From positions 1 to 41,927 of the forward strand of contig NZ_VTZU01000062.1 in assembly GCF_008370685.1 (NCBI RefSeq): a DNA stretch of 41,927 nucleotides, read 5' to 3'. The notes below the pieces were generated by a model. It did no database searches. It was not told the DNA's origin and saw only the letters and a program-made list of their open reading frames with translations. This DNA comes from Aquimarina sp. RZ0. GTDB taxonomy: Bacteria > Bacteroidota > Bacteroidia > Flavobacteriales > Flavobacteriaceae. Positions 41,823 through 41,927 of the stretch are shown here, piece after piece. The stretch's first letter is position 1. Every line of letters begins with the position of its first letter. The position numbers and the translations under genes are program-made.

Positions 41823-41927
41823 CTACTGATTTACAGTTATTTGCAAATCATCATTAGTTAATCCAAATTTATCAATTTGTTTTCTAATTCTTTTCACTAG
41901 TCCTAGTTTTCTTTTTTGATCGAGGTA
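41823..41927 (-). CDS. C-terminal end of an unidentified gene (runs off window)
   Basis: The minus strand is open from the window edge to a TAG at 41823-41825: YLDQKRKLGLVKRIRKQIDK, then FGLTNDDLQITVNQ. It is a basic helical segment with a GLTxxDL turn. I do not recognise it. It begins 12 bases from the broken permease end, so it may belong to whatever DNA interrupted that gene. Confidence 0.4.
   Translation of the reverse strand, partial: YLDQKRKLGLVKRIRKQIDKFGLTNDDLQITVNQ

Noticed and set aside
1..41927. CRISPR arrays, rRNA and tRNA genes
   Set aside because: No regularly spaced direct repeats and no tRNA-like T-loop/acceptor patterns were seen on reading both strands; a dedicated scan was not possible.

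Overview
The window looks like chromosomal DNA of a marine-type Bacteroidetes, most likely family Flavobacteriaceae (an Aquimarina-like organism is a guess). The reasons are the high AT content, promoter boxes of the form TAnnTTTG, a Rho with a long charged insertion, a type IX secretion (T9SS) sorting domain, a FecI/FecR/TonB receptor set, and Bacteroidetes-only families such as DUF4293, BT_3928 and DUF6624.

Region 1 (1-1190) is a scrap yard. It holds the tail of an ISAs1-type transposase, then a roughly 160 bp miniature element (family B here) that is split by a different 160 bp palindromic miniature element (family A here). Region 2 (1192-18762) is mostly conserved housekeeping: an SH3-domain secreted protein, MsrA, Rho, DUF4293, a YfcE-type phosphodiesterase, TruA, an ABC exporter, a fascin-like lipoprotein, the c-di-AMP synthase CdaA, FolP, DUF1599, a BT_3928 protein fused to DUF6624, an orphan DppB-type permease, TpiA, PrmA and ClpS. 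Region 3 (19582-23074) holds two HEIGH-motif metalloprotease lipoproteins made by local duplication, then a wrecked AraC/YceI locus with the second family A copy at the break point.

Region 4 (23107-31424) holds a minus-strand set of ECF sigma factor, FecR anti-sigma and TonB receptor. Divergent from it is a 1059-residue T9SS-secreted propeller protein (GH74/BNR type, with beta-gamma-crystallin and ricin domains), bracketed by two related long hairpins. Region 5 (31599-33915) is decayed DNA: scrambled Ig-like/T9SS fragments, an ISAon1-like transposase tail and an unidentified frame remnant, with an intact cold-shock gene in the middle.

Region 6 (33081-39607) reads as a plus-strand stress block: two cold-shock proteins, an AraC regulator with an HMA-like N-terminus, a prohibitin-like SPFH protein, a 38-residue Lys/Ala-rich protein, a cupin, a 55-residue protein, a GT14 glycosyltransferase, a CsbD-like protein and a GroES paralog with an in-frame stop. 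The prohibitin gene and the small-protein operon share a promoter architecture that keeps exactly the same internal spacing over 69 bp. This block is the best candidate here for an undescribed system.

Region 7 (39915-41927) holds FolE and a MerC-like protein facing an ABC ATPase across a perfect 31 bp palindrome with a TAnnTTTG box on each side, which suggests a metal-responsive divergent operator. The permease that should follow the ATPase is cut to 22 codons.

Dispersed repeats are a strong theme: family A (2 copies), family B (3 copies), a three-hairpin REP-like element (3 copies) and hairpins sharing a CATCTTGA stem core (4 copies). All functions come from reading motifs; no database search was run.
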